DNA of 34,612 bases, taken from contig CAINGK010000102.1 in the NCBI GenBank assembly GCA_903848465.1, forward strand, positions 1-34,612, given 5' to 3'. The first letter of the stretch is position 1. Every line of letters starts with the position of its first letter. The notes below the pieces were generated by a model, which saw nothing but the letters and a program-made list of their open reading frames with translations, had not been told where the DNA came from and did not search any database. This document shows, in pieces, positions 1-7,563 of this stretch. The DNA is from an uncultured Verrucomicrobiota bacterium (GTDB lineage: Bacteria > Verrucomicrobiota > Verrucomicrobiia > Verrucomicrobiales > Verrucomicrobiaceae). Made by a program: the position numbers and the translations under genes.

Positions 1-211
1 GTTGCCAAATTCATCTGTTATTGCTTCTGCCATGAGAGCCAACTTCGCAAAGCGGCCCTCCCACTTATTAACATCAAATTCAAAAGTACAGAGGAAACTT
101 CAGCTTTTTTTGACTCAAGATGTGTATAAAGACCAGGGCTATCGCCACACCCATGCTACGACAACATGCCAAGCGCTTGGCCAAGAACCTCTTTTCAGCA
201 ACCAGCCGCTT

Positions 212-266
212 CCTCATTCGATCTTCCTCATTCATTCGACATTCGTCATTCTGATTTCGTCATTCT
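212..266. repeat. CATTCGTCATT-type repeat, single arm
   Basis: This stretch is built from variants of the unit CATTCGTCATT / CATTCGACATT, ending just before the start codon at 276. The same units appear as complete palindromic copies at 20593-20675 and 32651-32730, so this looks like one arm of a dispersed repeat family. No opposite arm is visible on its left side. It lies in the 5' untranslated region of the gene at 276 and may affect its expression, but that is inference. Confidence 0.65.
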
Positions 267-275
267 GCCCCCCTC

Positions 276-1301
276 ATGCGTCTCGCCACCCTCATCATCG
301 CCCTCGGTACCAGTGCCTCCTGCGCCTGCACCATCCCGGTCTTCCGCTTTGCGCTGGACCGCTGGGAGGCCGACAAGTTCCATCTGGTGCTCCCGCAAGC
401 CGTGGCGAAAGAGCCTGCGATCCAAAACCTGCTCCGGCCCCTGCGCGCCAATGGCAAAGCCAATCTCGACTTCGCCACCGCGACTGATGCGGCGCAGCAA
501 GACACCGTCCTGCGTTATTCGCGGGCCAGCGACAAGCAGGTCTGGTCCGGCAAACTGGATGCCGCCACGCTCAGTGCCGTGCTGGACTCGCCCGCCCGCA
601 AGAAACTCGTGCAGCAGATCCTGGCAGGCGATTCCATCATCTGGGTCATTGCCGACAGCGGCTCGCCCCTCGACACCGGAGAAGTCGAGCGCGTCGAAAA
701 GCGCCTCAAGTTCCTGGAGCAGGTAGCCTCCCTGCCCATCCAAGACCCCAATGACCCCGACAGCCAGCTCGGCCCCGGCCCGCCGCTCAAGCTCAAATTC
801 ACCACTCTCAGACTTCGCCTGGATGACCCCGCCGAGCGCATGCTCCTCCACATGCTCGCCGGGCCCAAGGGCACGTTTGACCCCACCACCACCAGCTTTG
901 CCGCCGCCGTCTTTGGCCGGGGCAGGGTGCTAGGAGCCTGGCCGCTCGCCATCCTGGACGATGCCTCCCTGGAAGACGCCTGCATGTTCCTCGTCGGCCG
1001 CTGCGGCTGCCGCCTGAAAAACGAAAGCCCCGGCTGGGACATCCTGCTCAACCTTGATTGGCAATCGGCACTGCCCGCCGCAGCCCAGCCCAGCGACCCC
1101 AAACCCGCAGACGCCGCCGCGCCCACTCCACCGCCGCCGCAAACCCAAGCTGCCGCCAAACCCCCAGCTCTACCCGAAGTGGTGAAGATCACCGCCCAGC
1201 CCCCCGAAGCCCCAGCCAACAGCCGCAAAGCCCCCCTCATCGCCGGACTCGCCGCAGGGCTGGCCTTGCTGGTGCTGATTCCGCGCTGGTTGAAGAAGTA
1301 A
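276..1301 (+). CDS. Secreted, C-terminally membrane-anchored protein of unknown function
   Basis: The 341-residue product starts with a hydrophobic signal-like segment (residues 1-18, MRLATLIIALGTSASCAC) followed by the sequence CTIPVFRFALDRW. I have a vague memory of this opening in secreted proteins of Planctomycetes and Verrucomicrobia but cannot name the family. The middle part is a soluble domain of about 240 residues. Residues 265-315 are rich in Pro and Ala and look like a flexible spacer. The C-terminus is one hydrophobic helix followed by RWLKK, typical of a single-pass anchor with a short basic cytoplasmic tail. The likely topology is a periplasmic domain held at the inner membrane. 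The cysteine at the end of the signal segment could alternatively be lipidated. The ATG at 276 is preferred because it begins the signal sequence directly. No enzyme motif was recognised. Confidence 0.75.
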   Translation: MRLATLIIALGTSASCACTIPVFRFALDRWEADKFHLVLPQAVAKEPAIQNLLRPLRANGKANLDFATATDAAQQDTVLRYSRASDKQVWSGKLDAATLSAVLDSPARKKLVQQILAGDSIIWVIADSGSPLDTGEVERVEKRLKFLEQVASLPIQDPNDPDSQLGPGPPLKLKFTTLRLRLDDPAERMLLHMLAGPKGTFDPTTTSFAAAVFGRGRVLGAWPLAILDDASLEDACMFLVGRCGCRLKNESPGWDILLNLDWQSALPAAAQPSDPKPADAAAPTPPPPQTQAAAKPPALPEVVKITAQPPEAPANSRKAPLIAGLAAGLALLVLIPRWLKK

Positions 1302-1484
1302 CCTCAGGTTTTATTTTTCGGCTTCACCGCAGCCCGTGGTTTTTCCACTCGGATAGACGCTATAGGCATCATACAGCCTATTTCCAGCGAGGGATACCTG
1401 CATCAAAGGGTGGCATTCAACGGCCACTGTAGCCACTTGATCGAATCAAAATCCCAAAGCCAAAAAAAAGATTTGCCGAATCCA

Positions 1485-1513
1485 TTGATTTGAGGGATTA
1501 TTTAACTTATCTA
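1485..1513 (+). promoter_or_regulatory. Candidate sigma70-type promoter for the gene at 1540
   Basis: TTGATT at 1485-1490 and TATCTA at 1508-1513 are separated by exactly 17 bases, in an AT-rich patch 27 bases upstream of the ATG at 1540. The local AT richness contrasts with the surrounding high-GC DNA. The assignment rests only on similarity to the consensus. Confidence 0.35.
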
Positions 1514-1539
1514 AATAATCAATAGTTGCCCCACTTCTC

Positions 1540-2418
1540 ATGAAAAGGATCTTCTTTTGCGCTCTAAGCGTCAGCATGGCCCTTTATCAAAGTGCTGTGG
1601 CTCAGCCTGCCTACAGCGGCGTCATGGCCATTCCGCCTCCCCCTCCGGGTTATGGTGGTACCGGCGCTCCTCCTGCTGGTTATGGCACGACTCCGAGTGT
1701 GCCTGGTTATCCCAACGCGCAGCCGCCGTCCTCTCCCTCTCCCTACGTTACGTCGCCACCTGCGTATGACCAGTATGCCGCTGCCCCACAGCCGGGTCAG
1801 GTGTCGTCGGTCGCTCCGCAGGGGGTCTCAGGTTACGGTTCCCAGCCTGCCTATGGAGCCAACGGTGCAGGGTCAAACATGGTCAATTTCAGGTATGCGG
1901 AAGCCTACTATCGTTACTTGGCTCCCAAGCACGGCGACTTGGCAGGGGCCAGCACCATCGGCGGCGCACTCTCGTTGGAGCTGAGCAGTCTCTTTTACCT
2001 GAAATTCGGTGCCTCCTGGGGCAGTGGCACTGACAGTGGCGGGACGGTCGGCTCGGCCGCCCGGGCGAAATACCAGTTTGCCAGCGTCCAGGCCGGTGCC
2101 GGTTTCCACACCCAGTTGACCAGCCGTGTCACCTTTGTGGCTGAAGCCGGCATGGTCTATGCCAGCTTGAAGGCCAACAACAGCGCCGTCAGCTTCAGCG
2201 ACGGCTCCGTCTATGTGCGTCCAGCCCTGCGCTACACTCCTCTCGATTGGCTGGAATTGCAGGCCGGTGTGACCGTGAGCAGTGCGGACAAATACGACAG
2301 CAAGATATTGGATTTTACCAGTTACTTCCGCGTCCTGCCGCAGTTTGACTTGGGCGTCGGTGGAGATTTTGGCAACACGTCCCGCGCCTTCCGCGCTACG
2401 ATGCGTTTGCGCTGGTAA
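1540..2418 (+). CDS. Outer-membrane beta-barrel protein with Pro/Gly/Tyr-rich N-terminal linker
   Basis: The 292-residue product has a signal peptide (about residues 1-21, ending AVA before QPAY). A disordered region rich in Pro, Gly and Tyr follows to about residue 110 (PPPPPGYGG and similar units). From about residue 113 the sequence alternates hydrophobic and polar residues in barrel-like strands (NFRYAEAYYRYL, LELSSLFYLKFGASWG, FASVQAGAGFHTQL, and so on). It ends in FRATMRLRW, with the terminal aromatic residue expected for insertion by the Bam complex. The size of the barrel part (about 180 residues) suits an eight- or ten-strand barrel. No substrate or specific family can be named. A plausible promoter lies at 1485-1513. 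The stop codon is only three bases from the convergent stop of the endonuclease III gene. Confidence 0.8.
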   Translation: MKRIFFCALSVSMALYQSAVAQPAYSGVMAIPPPPPGYGGTGAPPAGYGTTPSVPGYPNAQPPSSPSPYVTSPPAYDQYAAAPQPGQVSSVAPQGVSGYGSQPAYGANGAGSNMVNFRYAEAYYRYLAPKHGDLAGASTIGGALSLELSSLFYLKFGASWGSGTDSGGTVGSAARAKYQFASVQAGAGFHTQLTSRVTFVAEAGMVYASLKANNSAVSFSDGSVYVRPALRYTPLDWLELQAGVTVSSADKYDSKILDFTSYFRVLPQFDLGVGGDFGNTSRAFRATMRLRW

Positions 2419-2421
2419 AGC

Positions 2422-3075
2422 TCACGCCTTCCGCGTGCTCACCGGGTTCCGGCGTTTGGCATAGCAGGTGCGGCAGATTTCACAGACGGTGCCGTCACAT
2501 CCCCTGGCCGAGCAGAACTCTCTGCCATAGAAAATGATCTGCAGGTGCAGCTTGTTCCACGACTCCACAGGAAAGAGGTGCTTCAGATCGCGCTCCGTTT
2601 GCAGCACCGACTGGCCATTGGTCAGGCCCCAGCGTTGCGCTAGGCGGTGGATGTGCGTGTCCACCGGAAAGGCCGGAATGCCAAAGGCTTGCGCCATCAC
2701 GACCTGGGCGGTCTTATGCCCGACTCCCGGCAGGCGCTCCAAAGCCTCCAGCGAGGCTGGAACCTGCCCCTGATGCTCAGCAAGCAGAATGCCGGAAAGC
2801 TGTTTGATGGCCTTGGCCTTCTGCGGTCCCAGTCCACACGGGCGCACAATCGCCTCAATTTGGTCCAAAGGCGCTGCCGCCAGAGCCTCTGGGCTGCGGC
2901 CAAGCCGAAACAAGGCGGGCGTCACTTGATTCACGCGCACATCCGTACACTGGGCTGAAAGCAGCACCGCCACCAGCAGCGTAAAAGGATCCGTGTGATC
3001 CAGCGGGACAGGTGTGGAAGGGTACAGCTCCCCCAAACGACTCCGCACGTAATCGGCACGCTCCTGCTTCGTCAC
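2422..3075 (-). CDS. nth: Endonuclease III (base-excision repair DNA glycosylase/AP lyase)
   Basis: The 217-residue product removes oxidised pyrimidines from DNA and nicks the resulting abasic site. The helix-hairpin-helix motif is LERLPGVGHKTA (residues 112-123). It carries the catalytic lysine (K121), and the catalytic aspartate is D139 in FPVDTHIHRL. The substrate-pocket segment LLSAQCTD is at 39-46. Length matches the family (E. coli Nth, 211 residues). The C-terminal iron-sulfur region is unusual: cysteines are at 188, 193, 198, 201 and 204. The classical spacing is C-x6-C-x2-C-x5-C, so which four bind the cluster is not obvious. The gene stands alone, facing the barrel-protein gene with three bases between the stop codons. 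Confidence 0.95.
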   Translation of the reverse strand: MTKQERADYVRSRLGELYPSTPVPLDHTDPFTLLVAVLLSAQCTDVRVNQVTPALFRLGRSPEALAAAPLDQIEAIVRPCGLGPQKAKAIKQLSGILLAEHQGQVPASLEALERLPGVGHKTAQVVMAQAFGIPAFPVDTHIHRLAQRWGLTNGQSVLQTERDLKHLFPVESWNKLHLQIIFYGREFCSARGCDGTVCEICRTCYAKRRNPVSTRKA

Positions 3076-3102
3076 GGGAATGAATCGGTTAAAAGCCGAA
3101 TT

Positions 3103-3582
3103 CTACGAATTGCCCTCAATGCGCGCCACCATGCGGCGGATGTGCGGGTAGCTCGAGCGTGGCTTCATGATGGACAGGCTCTTGGAAAACGAGCCCCACT
3201 TCAGCACCCGGATGTTCACATTGCGCACCCCCCAGGCCTTCATGGTTTCCTTGTCCGGCTTGTAGAGGTCGATCGTGTTGGTCCCCACCAAAGCAGAGCC
3301 ATAATCATCCACCTGATAGACATAGGGCAGTCCTTCGATCTGGAAAATCGTGCCCACAGGATAGACCGACCAGTCAGCAGCAGCACTGCGCAGATTGCCA
3401 TACTTGAGCTGAGTCCCCACCGCCGTTTTCGCCCCATAGACGATGTGATCCGACTCCCCATGCGTGTACGCCGTGGTACGCACTGCCGTGATACGAGTGC
3501 CACCGCCAAAGATACTGGTGGAAGAGCAGGATGCCAAAAAGCAGGCGCTAAAAATGGGAAGCAGGCGGATGAGATGGCGCAT
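3103..3582 (-). CDS. 3D-domain lipoprotein (RlpA/MltA-like double-psi barrel)
   Basis: The 159-residue product has a lipoprotein signal: MRHLIRLLPIFSACFLASC, with the lipobox LASC and C19 as the likely lipidated residue. The open reading frame runs further upstream, but this ATG is chosen because it begins the signal peptide. The mature part contains a 3D domain: TAYTHGESDH near its start and the paired aspartates in VDDYGSALVGTNTIDLYKP. These are the acidic residues conserved in 3D domains, related to the catalytic core of MltA lytic transglycosylases. A role in peptidoglycan remodelling is therefore likely but not shown. The C-terminal segment KSLSIMKPRSSYPHIRRM is basic. It lies downstream of no close partner, since the next gene upstream on this strand is 540 bases away. 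Confidence 0.85.
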   Translation of the reverse strand: MRHLIRLLPIFSACFLASCSSTSIFGGGTRITAVRTTAYTHGESDHIVYGAKTAVGTQLKYGNLRSAAADWSVYPVGTIFQIEGLPYVYQVDDYGSALVGTNTIDLYKPDKETMKAWGVRNVNIRVLKWGSFSKSLSIMKPRSSYPHIRRMVARIEGNS

Positions 3583-3787
3583 TGTTATTAGCAATATGCT
3601 GATTATTAACTTTCCTTTTACACCTCTTATTCTGGGGTAAATCGAGATTGAAATCAATCTTTGATTTTCATCCCACTTTTGACAAGGGCGTCCGACGACG
3701 CAAAAAGCCCGCTGATGAGGAGCCGTTAAGTACGATGGGCACTCCTGCCCGTCGATCAGCGCCCCCTTCTTCTCCCAGCACGCGAGG

Positions 3788-3818
3788 ACCACGGATGGCA
3801 CGGATTGACACGGATCAG
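3788..3818. repeat. ACGGAT-type dispersed repeat
   Basis: Three degenerate copies of the unit CACGGATTGA/CACGGATGG follow each other here. Strings of this type are, from memory, frequent between genes in Verrucomicrobia and Planctomycetes. No second copy was found in this window. Confidence 0.4.
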
Positions 3819-3846
3819 AAACGTCGATCAGCTCACCACAAAGCGT

Positions 3847-4034
3847 CCCCCTCTCCCCGAAGAGCACAAACGTGATCGTCGGTTGTCAGGGGCGGGGAGA
3901 GGTAGAACCGCTTTCGCTGCCCCTGGCAAGTCTTGAGAATCGATTACCTCGCGCGGTCAAAACGCGAATCCCCTCTCCCCGCCGAGGGGTTGGCGATGTC
4001 CAAGACGTCCTTCGGGGAGAGGTCGGGTGAGGGG
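3847..4034. repeat. Pair of CCCTCTCCCC...GGGGAGAGG inverted repeats
   Basis: The first hairpin pairs CCCCCTCTCCCCG near 3846-3858 with GGGGCGGGGAGAGG ending near 3902. The second pairs CCCCTCTCCCCG (3970-3981) with CGGGGAGAGG (4013-4022), and GGTGAGGGGG follows. The two hairpins share their arms and lie in the same spacer, suggesting a duplicated element. No coding potential is seen. Confidence 0.6.
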
Positions 4035-4121
4035 GCATCCCAAGCTGCTGCAGGGGGCGTCGTCACCCCTCCGGCCCTTTGACTCACTGCGTTCACCCCG
4101 CAGACTGCCTGCGGCACTCTA

Positions 4122-4820
4122 TTACTGCCCCGCCTTCTCTCCACGCAGCGCCTCTGCCAGCACCACCAGCCGCCGCCAGCAGGTCCAGAGCCCCCCGAAA
4201 AAAATCAGCGTCAGCGCCAGCAGAATGCCCCAGCGCTCACCCCCAGCCAGATGCTGGCTCATCTCAATCAACACCCCACCACACAGTATCGCCATGCGGT
4301 GCTGCTTGGCCATCGGTCCGCGAAAGTCATGCTTCCCCGTGAGTGAGGCTCCCAGCACGCGGATGTAGGCCGTCCACACCGCCGTCACCGCGCAGCACCA
4401 CCCCATGGGGATCACATGGAAAAGCTTCACCACGCCGGGATCTCCCGCGCCGCTGTAGCCCGCCCCCACCAGGATCAGCACATCCGCCACGCGGTCCGGC
4501 GCATCGTTAAAGATCGCCCCCACCGGCGAGCCCTTGCCGCCTTCCACCGCCACCATACCGTCCATCAAATTGCACACCAGCCGCAATTGGATGCAAACCA
4601 GCGCTCCCAGCCAGGCCGCGAGGATGCCCGCCGTACTCGTTTGATCCCCCGCCACCATCAAACACGCCATCGCGCCGCCGGCGAAAACCACGCTCAGCAG
4701 CGAAATCGCATTCGGTGTCAGTCCCGAACGCGCCAGCCAACCGGCCAGCCCATGCGCCCAGCGCGTATCGCGGGACTTCAGGCTGCGGCGTGACGCCAGG
4801 TGTTCTTCGGGGACGCTCAT
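4122..4820 (-). CDS. CDP-alcohol phosphatidyltransferase family membrane protein with altered signature
   Basis: The 232-residue product has several membrane helices. One is the hydrophobic stretch after GLTPNAISLLSVV, where TPN and the spacing match the first helix of CDP-alcohol phosphatidyltransferases. The family signature is D-x2-DG-x2-AR-x8-G-x3-D-x3-D. Here it reads N84-x2-D87-G88-x2-A91-V92-x8-G101-x3-N105-x3-D109, with D106 next to N105. So two metal-binding aspartates are asparagines and the arginine is valine. The fold assignment is secure, but normal phospholipid-synthesising chemistry should not be assumed. It is the last gene of a probable operon: the BamE-like lipoprotein gene ends 20 bases upstream, preceded by the MFS gene. 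Confidence 0.85.
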   Translation of the reverse strand: MSVPEEHLASRRSLKSRDTRWAHGLAGWLARSGLTPNAISLLSVVFAGGAMACLMVAGDQTSTAGILAAWLGALVCIQLRLVCNLMDGMVAVEGGKGSPVGAIFNDAPDRVADVLILVGAGYSGAGDPGVVKLFHVIPMGWCCAVTAVWTAYIRVLGASLTGKHDFRGPMAKQHRMAILCGGVLIEMSQHLAGGERWGILLALTLIFFGGLWTCWRRLVVLAEALRGEKAGQ

Positions 4821-4840
4821 CGGCGTGGCGGAGAGCCGGT

Positions 4841-5314
4841 TTAGCGTTTCGTCGCCTTCCAGTTCACCACGCGTCCAGCCACAAATCCCACCTCACCCGC
4901 ATTGTAGGGCATGTAGGTCACGGAAGTGCCCGTACCCATCATCGGATAGCCGCCGAGGCCACCGTAGCCGTAGGGGCCCCAGCCACCGTAGCCGAAACCA
5001 CCATAGCCAAAACCCATGCTCGTGCTCATGGAGCGGATGGGACGCTGCCCTTCGTAGTTCCAAACTTCACTCTCTCTCCCACGATTGGTGCCGATCGAGA
5101 CACTGTCAGGCCGCCCCCAGGCCAGAAAGACCGCATCCCGCCCCATGCCCTCGCGGATATGGCCACTGGAAACGATCTGGCGGTCCGCCGCGCTCAGGTT
5201 GGCAAACATCTGCGGGTTTTTCTCGATGCGCGTTTTGGGCGTCGAAGAGCATTGGACGAGCAGAGTGGCGGCTATCACAGCCATCGAGAGGCGAATGAAG
5301 AGTGGCGTTTTCAT
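4841..5314 (-). CDS. Lipoprotein with BamE/SmpA-like motif and Gly-Tyr-rich tail
   Basis: The 157-residue product begins MKTPLFIRLSMAVIAATLLVQC. C22 is the probable lipidation site, although Gln before the cysteine is atypical. The open reading frame extends upstream, but this start gives the signal peptide. The segment SSGHIREGMGRDAVFLAWGRPDSVS resembles the I-x2-GM-x4-V-x4-G-P core of BamE/OmlA-type small lipoproteins. It is followed by ESEVWNYEG, matching their next strand. Residues about 105-135 form a glycine-tyrosine-rich stretch (GFGYGGFGYGG). The protein ends with a short domain whose last residues are VVNWKATKR. It lies 46 bases downstream of the MFS gene and 20 bases upstream of the CDP-alcohol phosphatidyltransferase gene. 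Its function is unknown, and the BamE similarity is by motif only. Confidence 0.75.
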   Translation of the reverse strand: MKTPLFIRLSMAVIAATLLVQCSSTPKTRIEKNPQMFANLSAADRQIVSSGHIREGMGRDAVFLAWGRPDSVSIGTNRGRESEVWNYEGQRPIRSMSTSMGFGYGGFGYGGWGPYGYGGLGGYPMMGTGTSVTYMPYNAGEVGFVAGRVVNWKATKR

Positions 5315-5360
5315 GGTTGGTGGCAGTTTGCGGTGAGTGGGACGATTTGTCGAATACTCT

Positions 5361-6701
5361 CTAAAGACGCGGTGGCTCAACGATTCGTTCATCTTTGGCC
5401 GTGGAAAAAGTGCGTAGCCACATCCATACGCCTGCCACCAGTACGGTGGCCGTAAACCACCACGGCCACCATTGCAGTGCAGCGGCGAAAACGCGCGGAT
5501 CATCCGCGCTCAGGTGCAAATGCTCGCCTACCCAGCCCGTCTGCCAGCCAAACAGCAGCGTGAGCGTCCCGTAGGCCAGATTCATCGTCAGACCGCGAAA
5601 GCTCAGTGCCGTCGCCCGTCGTTCGGAATCCACAATCTCATTGAGGTAATGCGACAGGAAAAACTGCAAGAAGCGCATGCTCAGGAACAGTGGCACCACC
5701 AGCACCACTCCCGCCCAGCCCCGCTGCGGATGCGCCGCCGCCAGCAGCCCACCCAACACCACTAGGCCCAGCCACATGAAATTCTGCCGCGCATTCATCA
5801 CTTTGGCGCTCTTTTCCATCCAGCTCGCCGTCACCAGTCCCAGCAGCGACACACAGGTGCCGATCACCCCATACCAACCTTCCTCGATGCCCACCAGGCG
5901 GTAGAAATTGCTCGCCACCGTCAGGAACAGCCGGATCACACTGTCAAACACGAGCCCAAACACCATCAGCGCAAACGCCGCTTTCGTGCGCCAAATCCAG
6001 CCACCCGTTTGCAGAATGGAAGCCCAGCTTTCACGGATGCTCTGCAGCAGCGCCGTCTTGGGGACCGGCGTACGCACCTCCGTCATCCGCAGCGTCACCC
6101 CCAGGCAGGCCAGCGCCGTGCCCAGACCCAGCAGCAGCGGCAGTTTCATCGACACCGACTTGGCCACCGTCACATCCAGGCCCAGAAAATGCAGCGCCCC
6201 CGTCAGGCTATGCGCATCATACAGCACCGAACCCGTGATCGACGACACCACAAAACCCAGCGCCATGCCGCGAGATAGCCGCGCCATGATCTGCGGCCAC
6301 AGCGTCGTCCGTTCCGCTTTCGGCAGCGAGTCATAAGCCAATGCCTCATCCGCCCCGCTCGCGCAGGCCTCAGCCGCCCCACTCAGCACCCGGTTTGCTA
6401 CAAACAGCCACAGCACCAGATCATGTTGCCCCGGCTGCATCAGGCACAGCACCGCCATCTCCAGCACCATCAGCACGCCCGCCGCCACCACCAATGGCCT
6501 ACGTCCATAGCGATCCGCCAGCACCCCGGACGGCACCTCCAGCACCACACTCGTCAGCGCCCACACCACATTCAGCGCCGCAAACTCCCCCAGGCTCAGC
6601 CCCAGATCGAGAAACAAAATCGTAAACACCGGGTAGTAAAACCGGCAGTTAAATAGGATGCGGAACCATACAAACAGGCGCGCGTTGGAATGCTCAGGCA
6701 T
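5361..6701 (-). CDS. Major facilitator superfamily transporter
   Basis: The 446-residue product has about twelve hydrophobic helices. The MFS loop 2-3 signature appears as GVLADRYGRRPLV, close to the consensus G-x3-D-R-x-GRR. The preceding helix contains the typical LEVPSG. The second half shows a similar helical pattern, ending in GVWMWLRTF and a short cytoplasmic tail. Substrate is not predictable; drug or small-metabolite efflux is possible. The ATG at 6701 gives a normal N-terminus of about 15 residues before helix 1. It appears to be the first gene of an operon with the BamE-like lipoprotein and the CDP-alcohol phosphatidyltransferase. The upstream 209 bases hold no supported gene. Confidence 0.9.
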   Translation of the reverse strand: MPEHSNARLFVWFRILFNCRFYYPVFTILFLDLGLSLGEFAALNVVWALTSVVLEVPSGVLADRYGRRPLVVAAGVLMVLEMAVLCLMQPGQHDLVLWLFVANRVLSGAAEACASGADEALAYDSLPKAERTTLWPQIMARLSRGMALGFVVSSITGSVLYDAHSLTGALHFLGLDVTVAKSVSMKLPLLLGLGTALACLGVTLRMTEVRTPVPKTALLQSIRESWASILQTGGWIWRTKAAFALMVFGLVFDSVIRLFLTVASNFYRLVGIEEGWYGVIGTCVSLLGLVTASWMEKSAKVMNARQNFMWLGLVVLGGLLAAAHPQRGWAGVVLVVPLFLSMRFLQFFLSHYLNEIVDSERRATALSFRGLTMNLAYGTLTLLFGWQTGWVGEHLHLSADDPRVFAAALQWWPWWFTATVLVAGVWMWLRTFSTAKDERIVEPPRL

Positions 6702-6910
6702 GCCTCCTTCTACGCTTCAAAGCTCCAAGTGAGCAACGCAAAGCCGCCATTTAATTCCCGGTGCTATTGAGGCTCGCAAAATAGAGTAACCTGTTTTGTC
6801 CCTGATCAGGCACTCCATTCCACTGGCGTTCATTCCTCCCTCCGGGAGCCCAAGACATGACTCACCCACCTGATAGAAACGAAGGCCGACATAACCCATC
6901 ATGCGCCCCA

Positions 6911-7555
6911 CTAAAACCGCACCCGCAAATACGTGCCCAGCACGGATTCGAGTTTCCAGTACGTTTTGACGGGCTTGGCATCAATCATGTAGAAGAGGTC
7001 CAGATCCATCGCATTGGTGAGTTTGAACGTGAGTCCCAGCGGTACAAAGCGGTTCTCCGTTTGTTGCCGGAGATGCATGTTCATGAGGATTTCGTCGCTG
7101 GCGAAGATGCGCGTCAGCGGCCCCAGTGGCCGGGGCAGAGTCCAGGCGAGCTGCAGCCGGTGCCGGGTGCGGTTAAAGGTGGAGGGTGCCCCCTCGTTCT
7201 CGCGCCACTCCATGCGGTTGCGCCATTCCACTCGCAGTTCCTTGTTCAACTCGTAGTGCGGATTGATTTCCAGCTCGGGGCGGAGCTGGTCGTAACGGTC
7301 GTGTGTGGTGATGTTTTCGAGCCTGAGCATCGACAACCCCAGCCCGAGATCCAGCCAGTCCAACGCGGCATACTTCACGCGCGGGCTCACGATCTGTGCG
7401 TAGGAACCGTCCACTTCATCGGCAAAGTTGCCCATGAAGAGGCTCCCAGTCCACGGTGGCTTGCGGTAGTAGTCGATGTTCGTCCACGCCCACCACTCAT
7501 CCGCATGCGCGGGCAGAGTCCATAGAAGGCAAAGCAAGGTCAGCAGCAGGCGCAT
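6911..7555 (-). CDS. DUF2490-like outer-membrane barrel protein
   Basis: The 214-residue product has a clean signal peptide (MRLLLTLLCLLWTLPAHA, cleaved before DEWW). The mature part has alternating barrel strands with WAWTNIDYYRK, ALDWLDLGLGLSML, RVEWRNRMEWRE and RTRHRLQLAWTL. It ends in YLRVRF, a terminal phenylalanine as expected for outer-membrane proteins. The layout, with an R-x-R-x-E-x-R strand followed by RTRHRLQ and FASDEIL, is that of DUF2490 proteins, which have no established function. The gene starts eight bases after the stop of the truncated haemoglobin gene, so the two are probably co-transcribed. Confidence 0.8.
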   Translation of the reverse strand: MRLLLTLLCLLWTLPAHADEWWAWTNIDYYRKPPWTGSLFMGNFADEVDGSYAQIVSPRVKYAALDWLDLGLGLSMLRLENITTHDRYDQLRPELEINPHYELNKELRVEWRNRMEWRENEGAPSTFNRTRHRLQLAWTLPRPLGPLTRIFASDEILMNMHLRQQTENRFVPLGLTFKLTNAMDLDLFYMIDAKPVKTYWKLESVLGTYLRVRF

Positions 7556-7563
7556 CAGTTGTG

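Larger units (their letters stand above)
3583..4121. other. Intergenic region rich in palindromic repeats
   Basis: These 540 bases contain no convincing gene. They hold an ACGGATGGCACGGATTGACACGGAT-type repeat near 3788 and two CCCTCTCCCC / GGGGAGAGG hairpins at 3847-4034. The AT-rich bases next to 3582 presumably contain the promoter of the 3D-domain lipoprotein, but no clean promoter pair is visible. Confidence 0.6.

Noticed and set aside
2..487. Open reading frame of 161 codons at the left edge (+)
   Set aside because: It overlaps the dispersed repeat and the signal-peptide gene at 276 in another frame, and its later part is an arginine/proline-rich shadow without domain features.
246..851. 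Long minus-strand frame opposite the gene at 276
   Set aside because: It has no signal peptide, domain or ribosome-binding site and mirrors the high-GC codon pattern of the real gene.
2995..3591. Plus-strand frame opposite the 3D-domain lipoprotein
   Set aside because: Antisense shadow; the minus strand carries a clear lipobox and 3D motif.
5434..5466. GGTGGCCGT...ACGGCCACC inverted repeat
   Set aside because: It lies inside the C-terminal coding part of the MFS gene, has no matching copy elsewhere in the window and is likely to be chance in Trp/Gly codons.
6717..6911. 64-codon minus-strand frame between the MFS and DUF2490 genes
   Set aside because: No recognisable features, no ribosome-binding site, and it ends on the neighbouring gene's stop region.
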